Of a stretch of 49,246 bases of DNA, positions 15,708 to 25,362 are shown piece by piece. The notes under the pieces were generated by a model. That model ran no database searches, had not been told where the DNA came from, and worked only from the letters and a program-made list of their open reading frames with translations. Source of the stretch: JBLIRR01 sp049472395. GTDB taxonomy: Bacteria > SZUA-182 > DTGQ01 > JBLIRR01. Numbering within the stretch: the first letter of the stretch is position 1; each line of letters opens with the position of its first letter. The stretch lies in NCBI GenBank assembly GCA_049472395.1, contig JBLIRR010000046.1, forward strand, positions 1 to 49,246, read 5' to 3'. A program made the translations under genes and the position numbers.

Positions 15708-17069
15708 ATGATGGATATGAGTCATAAAGGGGATCTTCTACTTAATACAACACGTAAATTGATCAGCCGTGATGCAATTGGTCCCTTGAAAAAAATGATA
15801 AATAAGCTCCATCCCGCTGATATTGCCCAAATTATAACCCAATTAAGCAATTCAGAACGGCTTTTCTTTTTTAATCTTATTACGAAAAACGAACTCGGGG
15901 CATCTGTAATTAGTGAACTGGAACCGGTTGCCCGCTCTGATTTATTAGCCCAGCTTGAAATGAGTCGGATCTCTGAATTTTTTAAGGAAATGTCTCCTGA
16001 TGATCTGACAGATATTGTTGCTGACATGCCGAAGGATGTAGCCGCAAAAGTTCTTGAATCGCTTGGTAAAAAAGATCTTGAGGAAGTGCAGGAGCTTTTG
16101 AAATATCCTGAGGATACTGCGGGGGGAATAATGTCTCCTCAGTATCTTGCCTTTAGAGAGGATATTACAATACGAGAATCACTGGAAACACTCAGATCGG
16201 TATCTAATGTTGAGCAAGCATTTTATATTTATGTGATTGATGATTATGAACATTTAACAGGGATTGTGTCTTTGAGAAGGATGATCACTTCTTCCCTTGA
16301 TACGTGCCTTAAGGATATTATGCGGCATGATGTGATTAGCGTAAAAGTCGATGAGGATCAGGAGGAAGTCGCGAGAATCGTTGAACATTATAATATTTTA
16401 GCTGTTCCTGTTGTAGATCGTTTTAATAAGATGCTCGGAATAGTAACTGTAGATGATATTATAGATGTAATACGTGCAGAAACTACAGAAGATATATATA
16501 AAATGGCAGGTACAAGAAGGGAAGAGCTTTTTGAAAAATCAGTATGGAAAGTAGCAGGTATTCGTCTTCCCTGGTTATTGATTACACTTGTAGGTGAGAC
16601 GATCTCGGGCCTTTTCATGAGGTTCTTTGGGCAGACAATTCATGCTATTCTGGCGATTACTTTTTTTATCCCTATGATAATGGCCCTGGGAGGTAATGTG
16701 GGGAATCAATCCCAGACCATTGTGGTAAGGGGATTGGCAACAGGGCGTATAATGGAGAGTGAAAAATGGAAGATCTTATTTAAACAGATCCGGATTGGGA
16801 TGGTGATGGGATTGATCGCGGGCTGCTCTGTTGCGTTAGTCGCATTATTTATTCAATCCTATGAGATGCTGGCGCTTATTGTCGGGGTCTCTCTTTTTCT
16901 TTCCATAACCATTTCCGGCCTTATAGGTGCTATCACACCCTTCCTTCTTAAGCAATTCAATATTGATCCTGCAATAGCGGCGGGACCGTTTATTACAAAT
17001 TTTAACGATTGTATAAGTATTTTCATTTACCTGGGCCTTGCCACGATAATGATTAGATATCTCATTTAA
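15708..17069 (+). CDS. mgtE: magnesium transporter MgtE
   Basis: 453 residues, the usual MgtE length. The cytoplasmic N domain of helical repeats (residues 1-130, with PADIAQII and MSPDDLTDIVADMP) is followed by the conserved link PEDTAGGIMSPQYL, two CBS domains (about 135-260), a plug helix and a five-helix transmembrane domain (about 280-453). The channel segments MALGGNVGNQSQTIVVRGLATG and PFITNFND carry the Mg2+-coordinating Asn/Asp residues. The N and CBS domains sense cytosolic Mg2+ and close the pore. Two start codons are adjacent (ATG 15708 and 15711). recO starts 4 bases after its stop, indicating tight co-expression. Confidence 0.96.
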   Translation: MMDMSHKGDLLLNTTRKLISRDAIGPLKKMINKLHPADIAQIITQLSNSERLFFFNLITKNELGASVISELEPVARSDLLAQLEMSRISEFFKEMSPDDLTDIVADMPKDVAAKVLESLGKKDLEEVQELLKYPEDTAGGIMSPQYLAFREDITIRESLETLRSVSNVEQAFYIYVIDDYEHLTGIVSLRRMITSSLDTCLKDIMRHDVISVKVDEDQEEVARIVEHYNILAVPVVDRFNKMLGIVTVDDIIDVIRAETTEDIYKMAGTRREELFEKSVWKVAGIRLPWLLITLVGETISGLFMRFFGQTIHAILAITFFIPMIMALGGNVGNQSQTIVVRGLATGRIMESEKWKILFKQIRIGMVMGLIAGCSVALVALFIQSYEMLALIVGVSLFLSITISGLIGAITPFLLKQFNIDPAIAAGPFITNFNDCISIFIYLGLATIMIRYLI

Positions 17070-17073
17070 GTGT

Positions 17074-17823
17074 ATGTCAATTAAAAACACTGAAGCGTTG
17101 GTCATTGGATCCGTCAATCTCATCGAAGCTGATCGTATTATTACTTTTTATACACGTGGGTTTGGGAAAATCAAAGCTGTTGCCAAAGGTGTAAAGAGCC
17201 ATAAAAGTCGGTTTGGAAGCCGTATGGAACTTTTAACCCATTGTAATATAATTTATACAGAAAAGGAGGGAAGAGAATTACACTATATTCGCAAGGCGGA
17301 AACTATCGACAGTCATGAGGGATTTCGTCATGATATGAAAAAACTTACCGCAGCACTGTATATCGCTGAGCTTGTTGAAAATTTGATAAAAGAGGGAGAA
17401 GAAGGGGAATATGAGGTAATATTTTTTTTTCTCTTAAAGGTTCTTCAATGCCTGCGTGATTATTCTGATATTGATTCTATTCTTCGTATTTATGAGATTC
17501 GTATGTTGCATTTCCTTGGATTTATGCCGGAGCTTCATCGATGTGTAATGTGCAAACATTTATTCAATAACGGCAGATGGTTTTTTAGCGTTTCTGCGGG
17601 GGGACTCGTGTGTACACGATGCAGAAGCACCCTTAATGAGAACATCCCGATATCTCATGGAGGAGTTATGTTTCTGAGAAAGGCAGTTTCCATAAATCGA
17701 GATAAAATAGAGCGTCTTCATTTACTTCCTTCAACAAAAGGGGAAATAAATTATATTTTACATAAGTATATAGTGTATCGCATAGAAAAAGAGCTGAAGA
17801 GCTATCCCTTTCTTGGGTATTAA
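17074..17823 (+). CDS. recO: DNA repair protein RecO
   Basis: 249 residues. The N-terminal OB fold contains SVNLIEADRIITFYTRGFGKIKAVAKGV and the RFGSRMELLTHC segment typical of RecO. A helical middle follows, then a Cys4 zinc knuckle (CVMC and CTRC, separated by NNGRWFFSVSAGGLV). RecO anneals SSB-coated single strands and, with RecR, loads RecA in the RecFOR recombination pathway. recF and recR are not in this window. It begins 4 bases after mgtE. era and recO adjacency is common in bacteria, here interrupted by mgtE. Confidence 0.93.
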   Translation: MSIKNTEALVIGSVNLIEADRIITFYTRGFGKIKAVAKGVKSHKSRFGSRMELLTHCNIIYTEKEGRELHYIRKAETIDSHEGFRHDMKKLTAALYIAELVENLIKEGEEGEYEVIFFFLLKVLQCLRDYSDIDSILRIYEIRMLHFLGFMPELHRCVMCKHLFNNGRWFFSVSAGGLVCTRCRSTLNENIPISHGGVMFLRKAVSINRDKIERLHLLPSTKGEINYILHKYIVYRIEKELKSYPFLGY

Positions 17824-17905
17824 GTTGGGTATTAAGAGCCGAAAGATTGATTTTTTGATACGAGATTAGTAAGATAGAGAACGGTTAAAATTATAAGGTC
17901 AGAAT

Positions 17906-18544
17906 ATGATATTTGATGTACTGATTATCCTCATAGGTGTGGCAGGCATTATCTATGGTATATTTAAGGGATTAATACGGGAGCTATTCTCTATTTTGGC
18001 ATTAGTGCTTGGATTTGCAGGAGTTATTCATCTATATCCTTTAGGAATACAATGGATTACTCATGTCGTAAAACATCCGATAATCTCTCAGGTTGTATCT
18101 TTATTAATTTCTTTTGTTGTTTTTATTGCTTTTGCTTTTGTTATCAATCAGGTGGGGAAGTTAGTGCGTTTTTCCATGAAGGTAGTTAAGCTCCTTTGGG
18201 TAGATCGTATTGGAGGCGCCTTATGCGGAGTGGTGAAAGTCATTTTACTCGGGTGCATTATTTCTTCATTTTTGATTTACTTTCTCCCTTCCAATAGCAA
18301 GACACTTCGCACATCACATTTCATGCCGTATTTTACAGCCTTAAATGATACAATAAGGATATTAATCCCTCCTAATATAAAGATGATTTATACCGAGAAA
18401 TTAAATACACTCAAGAGCTTCTGGAAGAAACGGAAATTTCAACCCAAAAAATTTATTACAATTTTAAGATTAAAGAAATTTTCTGAAAAAGCACGATCTT
18501 TCGCCCGTATGGCAGGCAGGGCCTGTTTGGCTGACTTTAATTAA
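17906..18544 (+). CDS. cvpA: CvpA family membrane protein
   Basis: 212 residues. Four hydrophobic helices (about 3-20, 25-45, 62-85 and 105-125) with the family marks GIIYGIFKGLIRELFSILALVLGF at the start and WVDRIGGALCGVVKVILLG in the middle. CvpA proteins are inner-membrane proteins linked to colicin V export and to envelope stress tolerance; the molecular activity is not established. The basic C-terminal tail (from about 165) is longer than usual, and its last 25 codons overlap hisI on the opposite strand by 75 bases. It follows recO by 82 bases and probably ends the era operon. Confidence 0.85.
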   Translation: MIFDVLIILIGVAGIIYGIFKGLIRELFSILALVLGFAGVIHLYPLGIQWITHVVKHPIISQVVSLLISFVVFIAFAFVINQVGKLVRFSMKVVKLLWVDRIGGALCGVVKVILLGCIISSFLIYFLPSNSKTLRTSHFMPYFTALNDTIRILIPPNIKMIYTEKLNTLKSFWKKRKFQPKKFITILRLKKFSEKARSFARMAGRACLADFN

Positions 18545-18802
18545 AAGGGTGTCTTCATCACAATCGTAGTATATGTCTTTAATTTCTTGCAAATTTCCGG
18601 ATGTTTCTCCTTTTTTCCAAAAGCATTGTCTTGAGCGACTCCAGAATACCGTGTATCCGCACTCAAGAGTTTTCCTCAGAGATTCTTTATTCATATAAGC
18701 GAGCATGAGCACTTCATTATTATCACAATCCTGAATTATGGTAGGGATTAAATCGTTATTTTTATATTTTAACGTGTTAATAAATTCTTCAGATGTCATC
18801 AT
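18470..18802 (-). CDS. hisI: phosphoribosyl-AMP cyclohydrolase HisI
   Basis: 110 residues. HisI opens the adenine ring of phosphoribosyl-AMP in histidine biosynthesis, in the cytoplasm. Conserved blocks are all present: VLMLAYMNKESLRKTLECG, YWSRSR-type FWSRSRQCFWKKGETSGN, metal-binding YYDCDEDTLLIKV and the zinc Cys pair in CHTGERSC. There is no HisE domain, so HisE must be separate, and no other his gene is nearby. It starts 9 bases after the cytochrome gene's stop and may be the last gene of that transcript, an odd partnership. Its 3' end overlaps cvpA by 75 bases in convergent orientation. Confidence 0.93.
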   Translation of the reverse strand: MMTSEEFINTLKYKNNDLIPTIIQDCDNNEVLMLAYMNKESLRKTLECGYTVFWSRSRQCFWKKGETSGNLQEIKDIYYDCDEDTLLIKVSQTGPACHTGERSCFFRKFL

Positions 18803-18811
18803 AAGCTCCTT

Positions 18812-21800
18812 TTATTGGGGTGGCATTGGCCTGGTAAAGGCTTTTGGACTCGTGTTGGTCGAGGGAAGAGACGGATAATATTTGTAATTTTCGCCATGCC
18901 TACTATAATAAGCATGACACTCATTACAATAAAGATCATCAGGATTTCCAGGATCTTGTTGTCCATATTTATCGCCATTAATTTGTCCATATACCCAGTT
19001 AGGGTCACCTTCAGGATAATGAGTAATTTTAAGCTCATTATTAGTCATAGCAGGATAACTTGTGCCGTGTGGATTGTGACACGCAGGACAGGAGATCCTA
19101 GAATCAGGGTCTCTCTTAAGGTCATGATCAGAATCCCATAGAATTTTATTATGGCATCCTCTTCCACTGCTGCAATATTGGATACGCTCTGGTCGATCTC
19201 CGGTGTCAAAACGCGGTTCAACAACTACTGCGCGATAGGCATATGCCAGATGATTCCAATGGCTATTCACAGGAACGAATTCACTCATTGGCCGCGGGGT
19301 TTTAAAATCGCCTGTCTGGGGGTCATGCCTGTTTACTCCCCCATCTTCTTTATTACTATTTACATTCTTAAAAAATGTTTTGACTTCTTCCGCTCGTGGG
19401 TAAGGATTATGATTATCACTTGCGCTATATTCAAAGTATCGGACCGGCTCCCCTCCAGACTCAATAACATCTTCACCTAGTCCAATTAATGCTTCTTCAT
19501 CGTGACAAGAATAACAAAGATTAAAATCTGTCGAATTATACTCCTCAGCAGTTCTTGGAATAGTCAGAGGCTGTCTTCCATCGATTTTCTTTAAACGGTA
19601 TGCATTTTGATAAAGCAAGGTGGGCTGCTGACGTGATGCATCATATTTTTCGTTATTTATATGGTCCTTGTTGGCATCATGGCAGTTTGTACATATAAGA
19701 CCTGCTCCCTTTCGCGTAGAGTCGACATATTCTCGTGAGGGAGATAGGCCATGCCCTGTTTCATAAAATCCGTCACCCCATACCTTGTTATTTCCTGCTA
19801 TATTTGGGGCAGTAAATGTCGGATCTGTTACTGCGATATATGATTGGTCATCATCATGACAGGCAGCACACCATTTATCTTGGCTGGGTTTAAGATTTCT
19901 ATCGGCATCATAAGGACTCGCACCCCAATTTGCTTTTGCCATGGCTAATCCATTAAATTGTCCCCCTTTACTGTGACAAGGGTGACATACTTCGGTTGAG
20001 GGAAACGATAATTTATCATTAAAAACCAATCCTGCTGCACTAAAGGTGAGATCCATTGAATGGCATATGGTGCACTTATTTAATGCTGGTCCTGACAATC
20101 CGGTAAAATGATAATTTCTGGTATGGTTTCCACCAAGAATGTCTTCTTGACTTAAATCCGTCTGCCATATCGCTTGTCCTAATCTGTCGCTTGCTCTAGT
20201 TATGATTCTGCTATGCTTATGGCAATCTGTGCAGGGGGTTGGGTAATTCGGATCAGATTTATGTTCAGAAATAGTCTCTATCGGCCGGATGATATCCATA
20301 TTGTACAATCTTACGGGGAGCCATTCTGTGCCGGTCGAAGGATCACGATCGCTATACCCGTGACATGATGCGCATATTTCTCTCCCTGTGCACGTTCCAT
20401 TGCGAGAATTATAACTTGCACAGAGAGTATCCTCTGTGTGGACTCCCAAAGGATTCTTTAAAAATACCTCATTATTGTTGGTATTATGCGGGTTATGGCA
20501 AAGGTCGCAAGGAAGTTTATCCCCTGTTTCAATCCCATTGAAGGTATTCGTTATATGGGCTGTTTTGATAAAATGCCCGCCGGTATTGCTTCCATCTCTT
20601 GGGGCTGGTTTTTGTACACCATAATCATTGATACTTCCAGGCGGCATCGTTTCATAGTAGCCCACTTTTCCTGATCGTCCCGGATCATCTCGAAATGCTA
20701 TATCTTGAGGTTTGTTGAAAAAAGCCTCCTTTGGGGGATCATTATCGACAAGTCCATGCTCATCATCATGACAATCATAGCAGTAAAGTGTGGCCCCTAG
20801 AGTATACGCAGGCCTCTCTGTTTGGTTAAATGCCTTGCGCTCTTCCTTGAGGGAACGACACCACAAGAATCCCTTATCCATAGCTCTGTGAGGTGTATGA
20901 CAGGTAGAACATATGCCGCCCTCCTTCCCACATGACAAGTATTCTGAAAAATCATGTCTTGACGCAATCACACCAGTATATGGTTGATGACAGCTCAAAC
21001 ATAAATCACTGCCAGGGGGGGAAGAGAGGTTGTCTTTAATAAGCAGATGGCCATGATTTTTTTGATCGGGTAAAATTTCTGTTTCGCTATAAATGAGTTG
21101 TCCTTTATGGTCTGTCACTGCGGTGTGAATATTATGACAGGTTAAGCAGATTACGGCACCAGTAGATGTATTATTCGCTGTCCTTCCTCTGCTCTGTCCT
21201 TTTATTCGCCCATAAAATAGCTCAGGGAAGGAGGAAAGAGTTATTTCTGGGTTGGGGGTTACGCCAATAGGATGACTGGATTTGCCGTGAACGGGATTTT
21301 TAGTATGGCAACCCTCACAAAAACCATCCGGAATATAGGCAGAACGACTGCCCCGAAGATAAGGCTGATTGGCGCAATTATGAATATTATGACAACTCCC
21401 GCAAAATATCTCTCCTTCCGGTACACCATAATCATTGAGCACACGGTCATGTGCGCCATCAGAGAGAGGGAATTCTTGAGTCAAGGAAACTTCTCTGATT
21501 CTACCGGAAAAAATGTGACTTGCATACTTGTTTGGTTTAAGAAGAGCGCTGCCCTCGCGAGAGGCAGAATTCATATAGTCGGGATTACCATGACACCCAT
21601 AGCAAATGTCTTCATAATCGTCAGTATCGTTATCATCACTCTTTTGTGCCCATTTACAATTTACCGGATCAACGCGAATGAGAGCGGAAAGGGAAGGTGA
21701 AGATAACGTGCCTTTCTGGGGGCCATCATGGATAAAATGACAGAACATACAGTTCCCCCTGTTATTTGGGCTCGCATCTATTTTTTTTCTATGGCCGATC

Positions 21801-23059
21801 CCCGGTTCTTTCCCAAGTCCCTCTGCGGTTTTGTCCTTATGGCACAAGGTGCAAAAGTAGGCATCATCATTTTGAAAAGAATCCCTGAGAAAGTGTTGCT
21901 CATCGCCTTCATGGAATCCCTTATGGCAGGAAATACAAGTTAATTGGCCTTCCTCGCTTACATAATCGATTTTAGATGCACGCGGCGAGGCATTGTGAAG
22001 TGCTTGGCTCCCCATTGGATGGTGCTCATAAGGCGTATTTGAATCATCTCCATGTATAATGGCAACGCCCATTTCATTGAGCGCTTTAAAAGCCCTTTTA
22101 GGACTGTGACATCCATAACAGATTGACGATATATCATTATCAACCTCCTCCTCCTGACTTCCAAAGGAGGGCACATTAGGCAATGCTCGAAAATTTCTTT
22201 TTATTATCGGATCCAAAAGAATATATTGGCCAATAGGGGGATTATCCTCTATTAATATTAATCCGTCATGAGGATGATGACATGTAAGACACCCCATATC
22301 GATGCCATGTTGCGTATACCCACTATTCGGATCACTATGACTCGGATCACTATGACATTGAATACAGAAATCTGTTCGATTATCTGACGTGCCCACCGAG
22401 GAGCCTTCTTTTACGCGGAGATAATCGCCATTACCATCAATACGACCATTCGGCTGTAAATGCTGATTATGGCATGTGCCGCAATATACACCACTATTTG
22501 TCGTATCTCCGGCAATCTTAGGCAGTCCCCATTCATCTTTCTTATTAAGGGAAAATGCTTTATCAAGTTTCGCGGGGAGCTTTCTGCTGCCTGCTTGAAC
22601 TGACGCCCAGTCATGCATTACATGATGCTCACCCTTCCTTGATAAGCTTTGATCAATATATATATTTCCATTTTTAAAATAATGCCCTTTCAAGGTATTA
22701 TACCCTAGTGTCAGGCCGGAGAGGGCATTTACCGCATTACCGGGGTAATGGCAGCTTTGACAAATAGTCCTCATTCCTTTTGTGCCACTAATTGTTTCTG
22801 CACCCGTTGGCAGGTCATCCCAAATCTTTTTCCCTTTTCCTCTTTTCGGGAAATGGCATCGACTGCAAATTTTATCTTGTAAACCGGGTAATAATTGGTT
22901 ATGGGCACCTTCTCCATCACCCGATCCTCCATCTACGCAATATCCGGTGTTGCATAGTGCGACTAAAACATATATGATGGTTAAGGGCACTATGATATAT
23001 TTTAACGCATTTTCGTTTAGTGCTTTCAAATTTTTATTCAAGTGATTTTCGTATCTCAT
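18812..23059 (-). CDS. giant multihaem c-type cytochrome with 26 CxxCH motifs
   Basis: 1415 residues from the ATG at 23059, chosen because the first 14 codons of the longer frame (TTG 23101) lie deeper inside the upstream gene; either gives the same export signal (YIIVPLTIIYVLVALCNTGYC). I count 26 canonical CxxCH haem-binding sites, from CSRCH soon after the signal to CNECH near the C-terminus, with many CHNxH/CHxPH bis-His type neighbourhoods. One additional C-x5-CH (CSSGRGCH) near the C-terminus could be a non-canonical site. Haem is attached in the periplasm; the protein likely carries electrons at or beyond the outer membrane. It is encoded after a PpiC-type foldase with a 26-base overlap, and before hisI. 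No cytochrome maturation genes are in the window. Confidence 0.9.
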   Translation of the reverse strand: MRYENHLNKNLKALNENALKYIIVPLTIIYVLVALCNTGYCVDGGSGDGEGAHNQLLPGLQDKICSRCHFPKRGKGKKIWDDLPTGAETISGTKGMRTICQSCHYPGNAVNALSGLTLGYNTLKGHYFKNGNIYIDQSLSRKGEHHVMHDWASVQAGSRKLPAKLDKAFSLNKKDEWGLPKIAGDTTNSGVYCGTCHNQHLQPNGRIDGNGDYLRVKEGSSVGTSDNRTDFCIQCHSDPSHSDPNSGYTQHGIDMGCLTCHHPHDGLILIEDNPPIGQYILLDPIIKRNFRALPNVPSFGSQEEEVDNDISSICYGCHSPKRAFKALNEMGVAIIHGDDSNTPYEHHPMGSQALHNASPRASKIDYVSEEGQLTCISCHKGFHEGDEQHFLRDSFQNDDAYFCTLCHKDKTAEGLGKEPGIGHRKKIDASPNNRGNCMFCHFIHDGPQKGTLSSPSLSALIRVDPVNCKWAQKSDDNDTDDYEDICYGCHGNPDYMNSASREGSALLKPNKYASHIFSGRIREVSLTQEFPLSDGAHDRVLNDYGVPEGEIFCGSCHNIHNCANQPYLRGSRSAYIPDGFCEGCHTKNPVHGKSSHPIGVTPNPEITLSSFPELFYGRIKGQSRGRTANNTSTGAVICLTCHNIHTAVTDHKGQLIYSETEILPDQKNHGHLLIKDNLSSPPGSDLCLSCHQPYTGVIASRHDFSEYLSCGKEGGICSTCHTPHRAMDKGFLWCRSLKEERKAFNQTERPAYTLGATLYCYDCHDDEHGLVDNDPPKEAFFNKPQDIAFRDDPGRSGKVGYYETMPPGSINDYGVQKPAPRDGSNTGGHFIKTAHITNTFNGIETGDKLPCDLCHNPHNTNNNEVFLKNPLGVHTEDTLCASYNSRNGTCTGREICASCHGYSDRDPSTGTEWLPVRLYNMDIIRPIETISEHKSDPNYPTPCTDCHKHSRIITRASDRLGQAIWQTDLSQEDILGGNHTRNYHFTGLSGPALNKCTICHSMDLTFSAAGLVFNDKLSFPSTEVCHPCHSKGGQFNGLAMAKANWGASPYDADRNLKPSQDKWCAACHDDDQSYIAVTDPTFTAPNIAGNNKVWGDGFYETGHGLSPSREYVDSTRKGAGLICTNCHDANKDHINNEKYDASRQQPTLLYQNAYRLKKIDGRQPLTIPRTAEEYNSTDFNLCYSCHDEEALIGLGEDVIESGGEPVRYFEYSASDNHNPYPRAEEVKTFFKNVNSNKEDGGVNRHDPQTGDFKTPRPMSEFVPVNSHWNHLAYAYRAVVVEPRFDTGDRPERIQYCSSGRGCHNKILWDSDHDLKRDPDSRISCPACHNPHGTSYPAMTNNELKITHYPEGDPNWVYGQINGDKYGQQDPGNPDDLYCNECHAYYSRHGENYKYYPSLPSTNTSPKAFTRPMPPQ

Positions 23060-24407
23060 TAAATGATTCTTTATTAATATATATCGTCGCCTTACTGCCA
23101 AGATACGCCAAAAATTTTTTAAATTCCCTCTCTCTTTTTTCCTGGATTAACGTTTGTCTGATCTTAGATTTAATCTCTTCAAAGGATACAGCCTGATTAA
23201 AATTGTCCTTATAATATTTTTTACAGTCTTCATCTGTTACTGCTATTTTACTTTCAACTTCTTCCATAATTAATTGTCGAGAAATAATATCTTCTACAAA
23301 TCGCCTGCTTTTTTTCTTCAATTGTGGATCTTCTTTAAATCCTCGCTTCTCAGCCTCTAGTGTTAAAAGTTGTCTTCTGAGTATACTATCTAATAAATTT
23401 TTTATCCACACCTCGTCAGAGGCAAGCTCTTTAATATTAGGAACAGATGATACTATATCTTTCCAATAAATTTTTATATCTTTTCCTGTAACAATAATTG
23501 GATTATTATTTAAAGAAGTGTCGCCTGCTTTTAAATTTTTAAAAAGCAGACGTAATTGTTCTTCGTCAATGTGTATTTGTTGATAATTTTTCAATTCATT
23601 TATCATATCATTGAGAATTTTGCTCTGTTTATCTTTAAACAATAAGGCTCTTTGGTAATCTAAGACAGGTTTAAGATCCTCATGAGGTATTGGACGTTCG
23701 GCTAGTGGCTGAAAAATGGCAAATCCTTCTCGTATTTTCATAGGAGGGCTATACTCTCCAAGTGGTAACGCAAAAATTGTATTTATCACCTCTTGCGGGT
23801 AAATTCCTCGATGAGGATTTAAAAAATCCATATAGCCACCGTTACTCGCCTCTTCCCCCATAGATTCTGAACGTACAAGTTCATCAAATGAGGTCCCGTT
23901 ACGAAGCTTTTCTTCCATTTCTTTTGCTTTCTCTTCAGACAAGAGGAGGAGCCTTCGAAACTTCACCTCTCTCCGCTTTGCAGGGGGGATCTTTGCTAAT
24001 ACTTCTTCATCGTCAATTATAATGCTCGCATCAATATGTTTTTTAATCATTAAATTAACCGCTTCTCGACGTTCAAATAGATCTTTTTGTGAGAGGACTT
24101 CGGGAGAGTTATGAAAACCTCTCCCCATAGCATCTTGTATCATTAATATCTTATCTATAAATCCTTGTAACACTTCATTTGGGTCTAATTCTCCTTCTGA
24201 GGAATTCCAGTGAGCGATTCGAGGACGGCTATGAAAAAAATCAATAAATTCAGAGGTTGGTATAGGCTCTCCGTTAAGCTTTAAAATAATTTGTGGGTTA
24301 TTTTTAGGAGGGGCATCTGTTGTGTCTGGATCTTTTTTTTGGGTGCATCCGAAAAAATTTGGTATAACTAAAAACAATAAAATCAGACTAAAATATTTTT
24401 TCATCAT
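23034..24407 (-). CDS. lipoprotein PpiC/SurA-type peptidyl-prolyl isomerase
   Basis: 457 residues. The signal MMKKYFSLILLFLVIPNFFGC gives a lipobox FFGC. The N-terminal helical chaperone part follows (residues 40-140, with LNGEPIPTSEFIDFF), then a parvulin domain (about 150-260) with VKFRRLLLLSEEKAKE, GTSFDELVRSES, EASNGGYMDFL and GEYSPPMKIREGFAIFQP. A C-terminal second helical module repeats the chaperone pattern. Parvulins isomerise Xaa-Pro bonds and hold unfolded outer-membrane or secreted clients. Its stop overlaps the cytochrome start, so the natural inference is that it helps fold or deliver that cytochrome. A divergent gene starts 247 bases upstream. Confidence 0.87.
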   Translation of the reverse strand: MMKKYFSLILLFLVIPNFFGCTQKKDPDTTDAPPKNNPQIILKLNGEPIPTSEFIDFFHSRPRIAHWNSSEGELDPNEVLQGFIDKILMIQDAMGRGFHNSPEVLSQKDLFERREAVNLMIKKHIDASIIIDDEEVLAKIPPAKRREVKFRRLLLLSEEKAKEMEEKLRNGTSFDELVRSESMGEEASNGGYMDFLNPHRGIYPQEVINTIFALPLGEYSPPMKIREGFAIFQPLAERPIPHEDLKPVLDYQRALLFKDKQSKILNDMINELKNYQQIHIDEEQLRLLFKNLKAGDTSLNNNPIIVTGKDIKIYWKDIVSSVPNIKELASDEVWIKNLLDSILRRQLLTLEAEKRGFKEDPQLKKKSRRFVEDIISRQLIMEEVESKIAVTDEDCKKYYKDNFNQAVSFEEIKSKIRQTLIQEKREREFKKFLAYLGSKATIYINKESFNEIRKSLE

Positions 24408-24599
24408 AAGCGAAAATCCATTTTTGATGCACTATACCATAATTAAATAATTATCTCTAGCATTGAGCGTAAGTTTAAGGAAACATTTCATGTCTTTAAT
24501 AGTAAAAGCGTGAGTCTAAATTTTTATAGATTTGAAAATTATTATTTTTACATGCTTTAGAGAGTGTCAATTATTTCTTTATATTCATAAAGAAAAGAT

Positions 24600-24628
24600 T
24601 TGACATAAAAGAGAGAATGGGATACATT
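24600..24628 (+). promoter_or_regulatory. sigma-70 promoter of the response regulator gene
   Basis: Consensus TTGACA (24600-24605), 17-base spacer, TACATT (24623-24628, four of six). The predicted start is about 20 bases before ATG 24655, leaving room for the GTAGG ribosome site. Confidence 0.5.
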
Positions 24629-24654
24629 ATATTTTAAAAATTGTAGGTAGAAAA

Positions 24655-25362
24655 ATGTGTGAAAAGAGAGAAAGAATACTAATAATAGATGATAATCAGG
24701 ATATCCTTGATACACTGTCAGATTTATTAATTGATAGAGGATATGATGTGACATGTGCATCGGATGGAGTAAGTGGTTTACAAAAAGTACAGGAGGAATT
24801 ATTCGGGGTAATAGTGATAGATTTAATATTGCCTGATATTAATGGAATGGAAGTAATGAAAAGGATTAGGGAAAAAAATAAAGAGATTATGATTATTATT
24901 ATTACGGGCAATACTTCAAAAGAGACCCCTGTAGATGCCATGAATAATGGAGCATTTAATTATATTGTAAAGCCTTATAGGCCTGAATTAGTGTGTCAGA
25001 CTATAGACAAAGCAGTAGAACAACATAGATTAACAATACAAAATATAGAACTCATAGATAAATTGAATCAGGTTATTGATGATCTGAAACAAAAGCAAGG
25101 TGAAAATACAAATTTTTGGACAACCTTTATTAAAGAGCTGCAACATCCTCTCACAATGGTGAACACTCATTTAAATATTTTACACGACTTGATACGCAAT
25201 GAAATAGGGGCAAGCCAAAGCATTGAAAAACAAGAAAAAATTATCAATGTTATTCAACTTAATATCAAGAGGATATTAAATCTGGCTATTAATTTAAATA
25301 TGGAAGGCGGCCCCTCTTATATTGAAGAACAATATACAAGCAAAACAGTCTATCCTTGTTAA
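24655..25362 (+). CDS. response regulator with a degenerate histidine-kinase dimerisation segment
   Basis: 235 residues. The receiver domain (1-125) is complete: acidic pair Asp12/Asp13, phospho-acceptor Asp56 in VIDLILPD, Thr84 and Lys106 in VKPY. A coiled coil (128-150) leads to a segment like HisKA (153-215): NFWTTFIKELQHPLTMVNTHLNIL. In kinases the motif reads S-H-E-L-R-T-P-L; here the phosphorylated His position is Lys160, although His164 sits four residues on. No ATP-binding domain follows. It may therefore dimerise and interact with a kinase rather than phosphorylate. No DNA-binding or enzymatic output is present. It is divergent from the foldase-cytochrome genes and may relate to their control, which is unproven. 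Confidence 0.8.
   Translation: MCEKRERILIIDDNQDILDTLSDLLIDRGYDVTCASDGVSGLQKVQEELFGVIVIDLILPDINGMEVMKRIREKNKEIMIIIITGNTSKETPVDAMNNGAFNYIVKPYRPELVCQTIDKAVEQHRLTIQNIELIDKLNQVIDDLKQKQGENTNFWTTFIKELQHPLTMVNTHLNILHDLIRNEIGASQSIEKQEKIINVIQLNIKRILNLAINLNMEGGPSYIEEQYTSKTVYPC

Noticed and set aside
18799..19480. Several frames overlapping the end of the cytochrome gene on both strands
   Set aside because: Shadows of the cytochrome coding sequence; the CxxCH-bearing frame is unambiguous.
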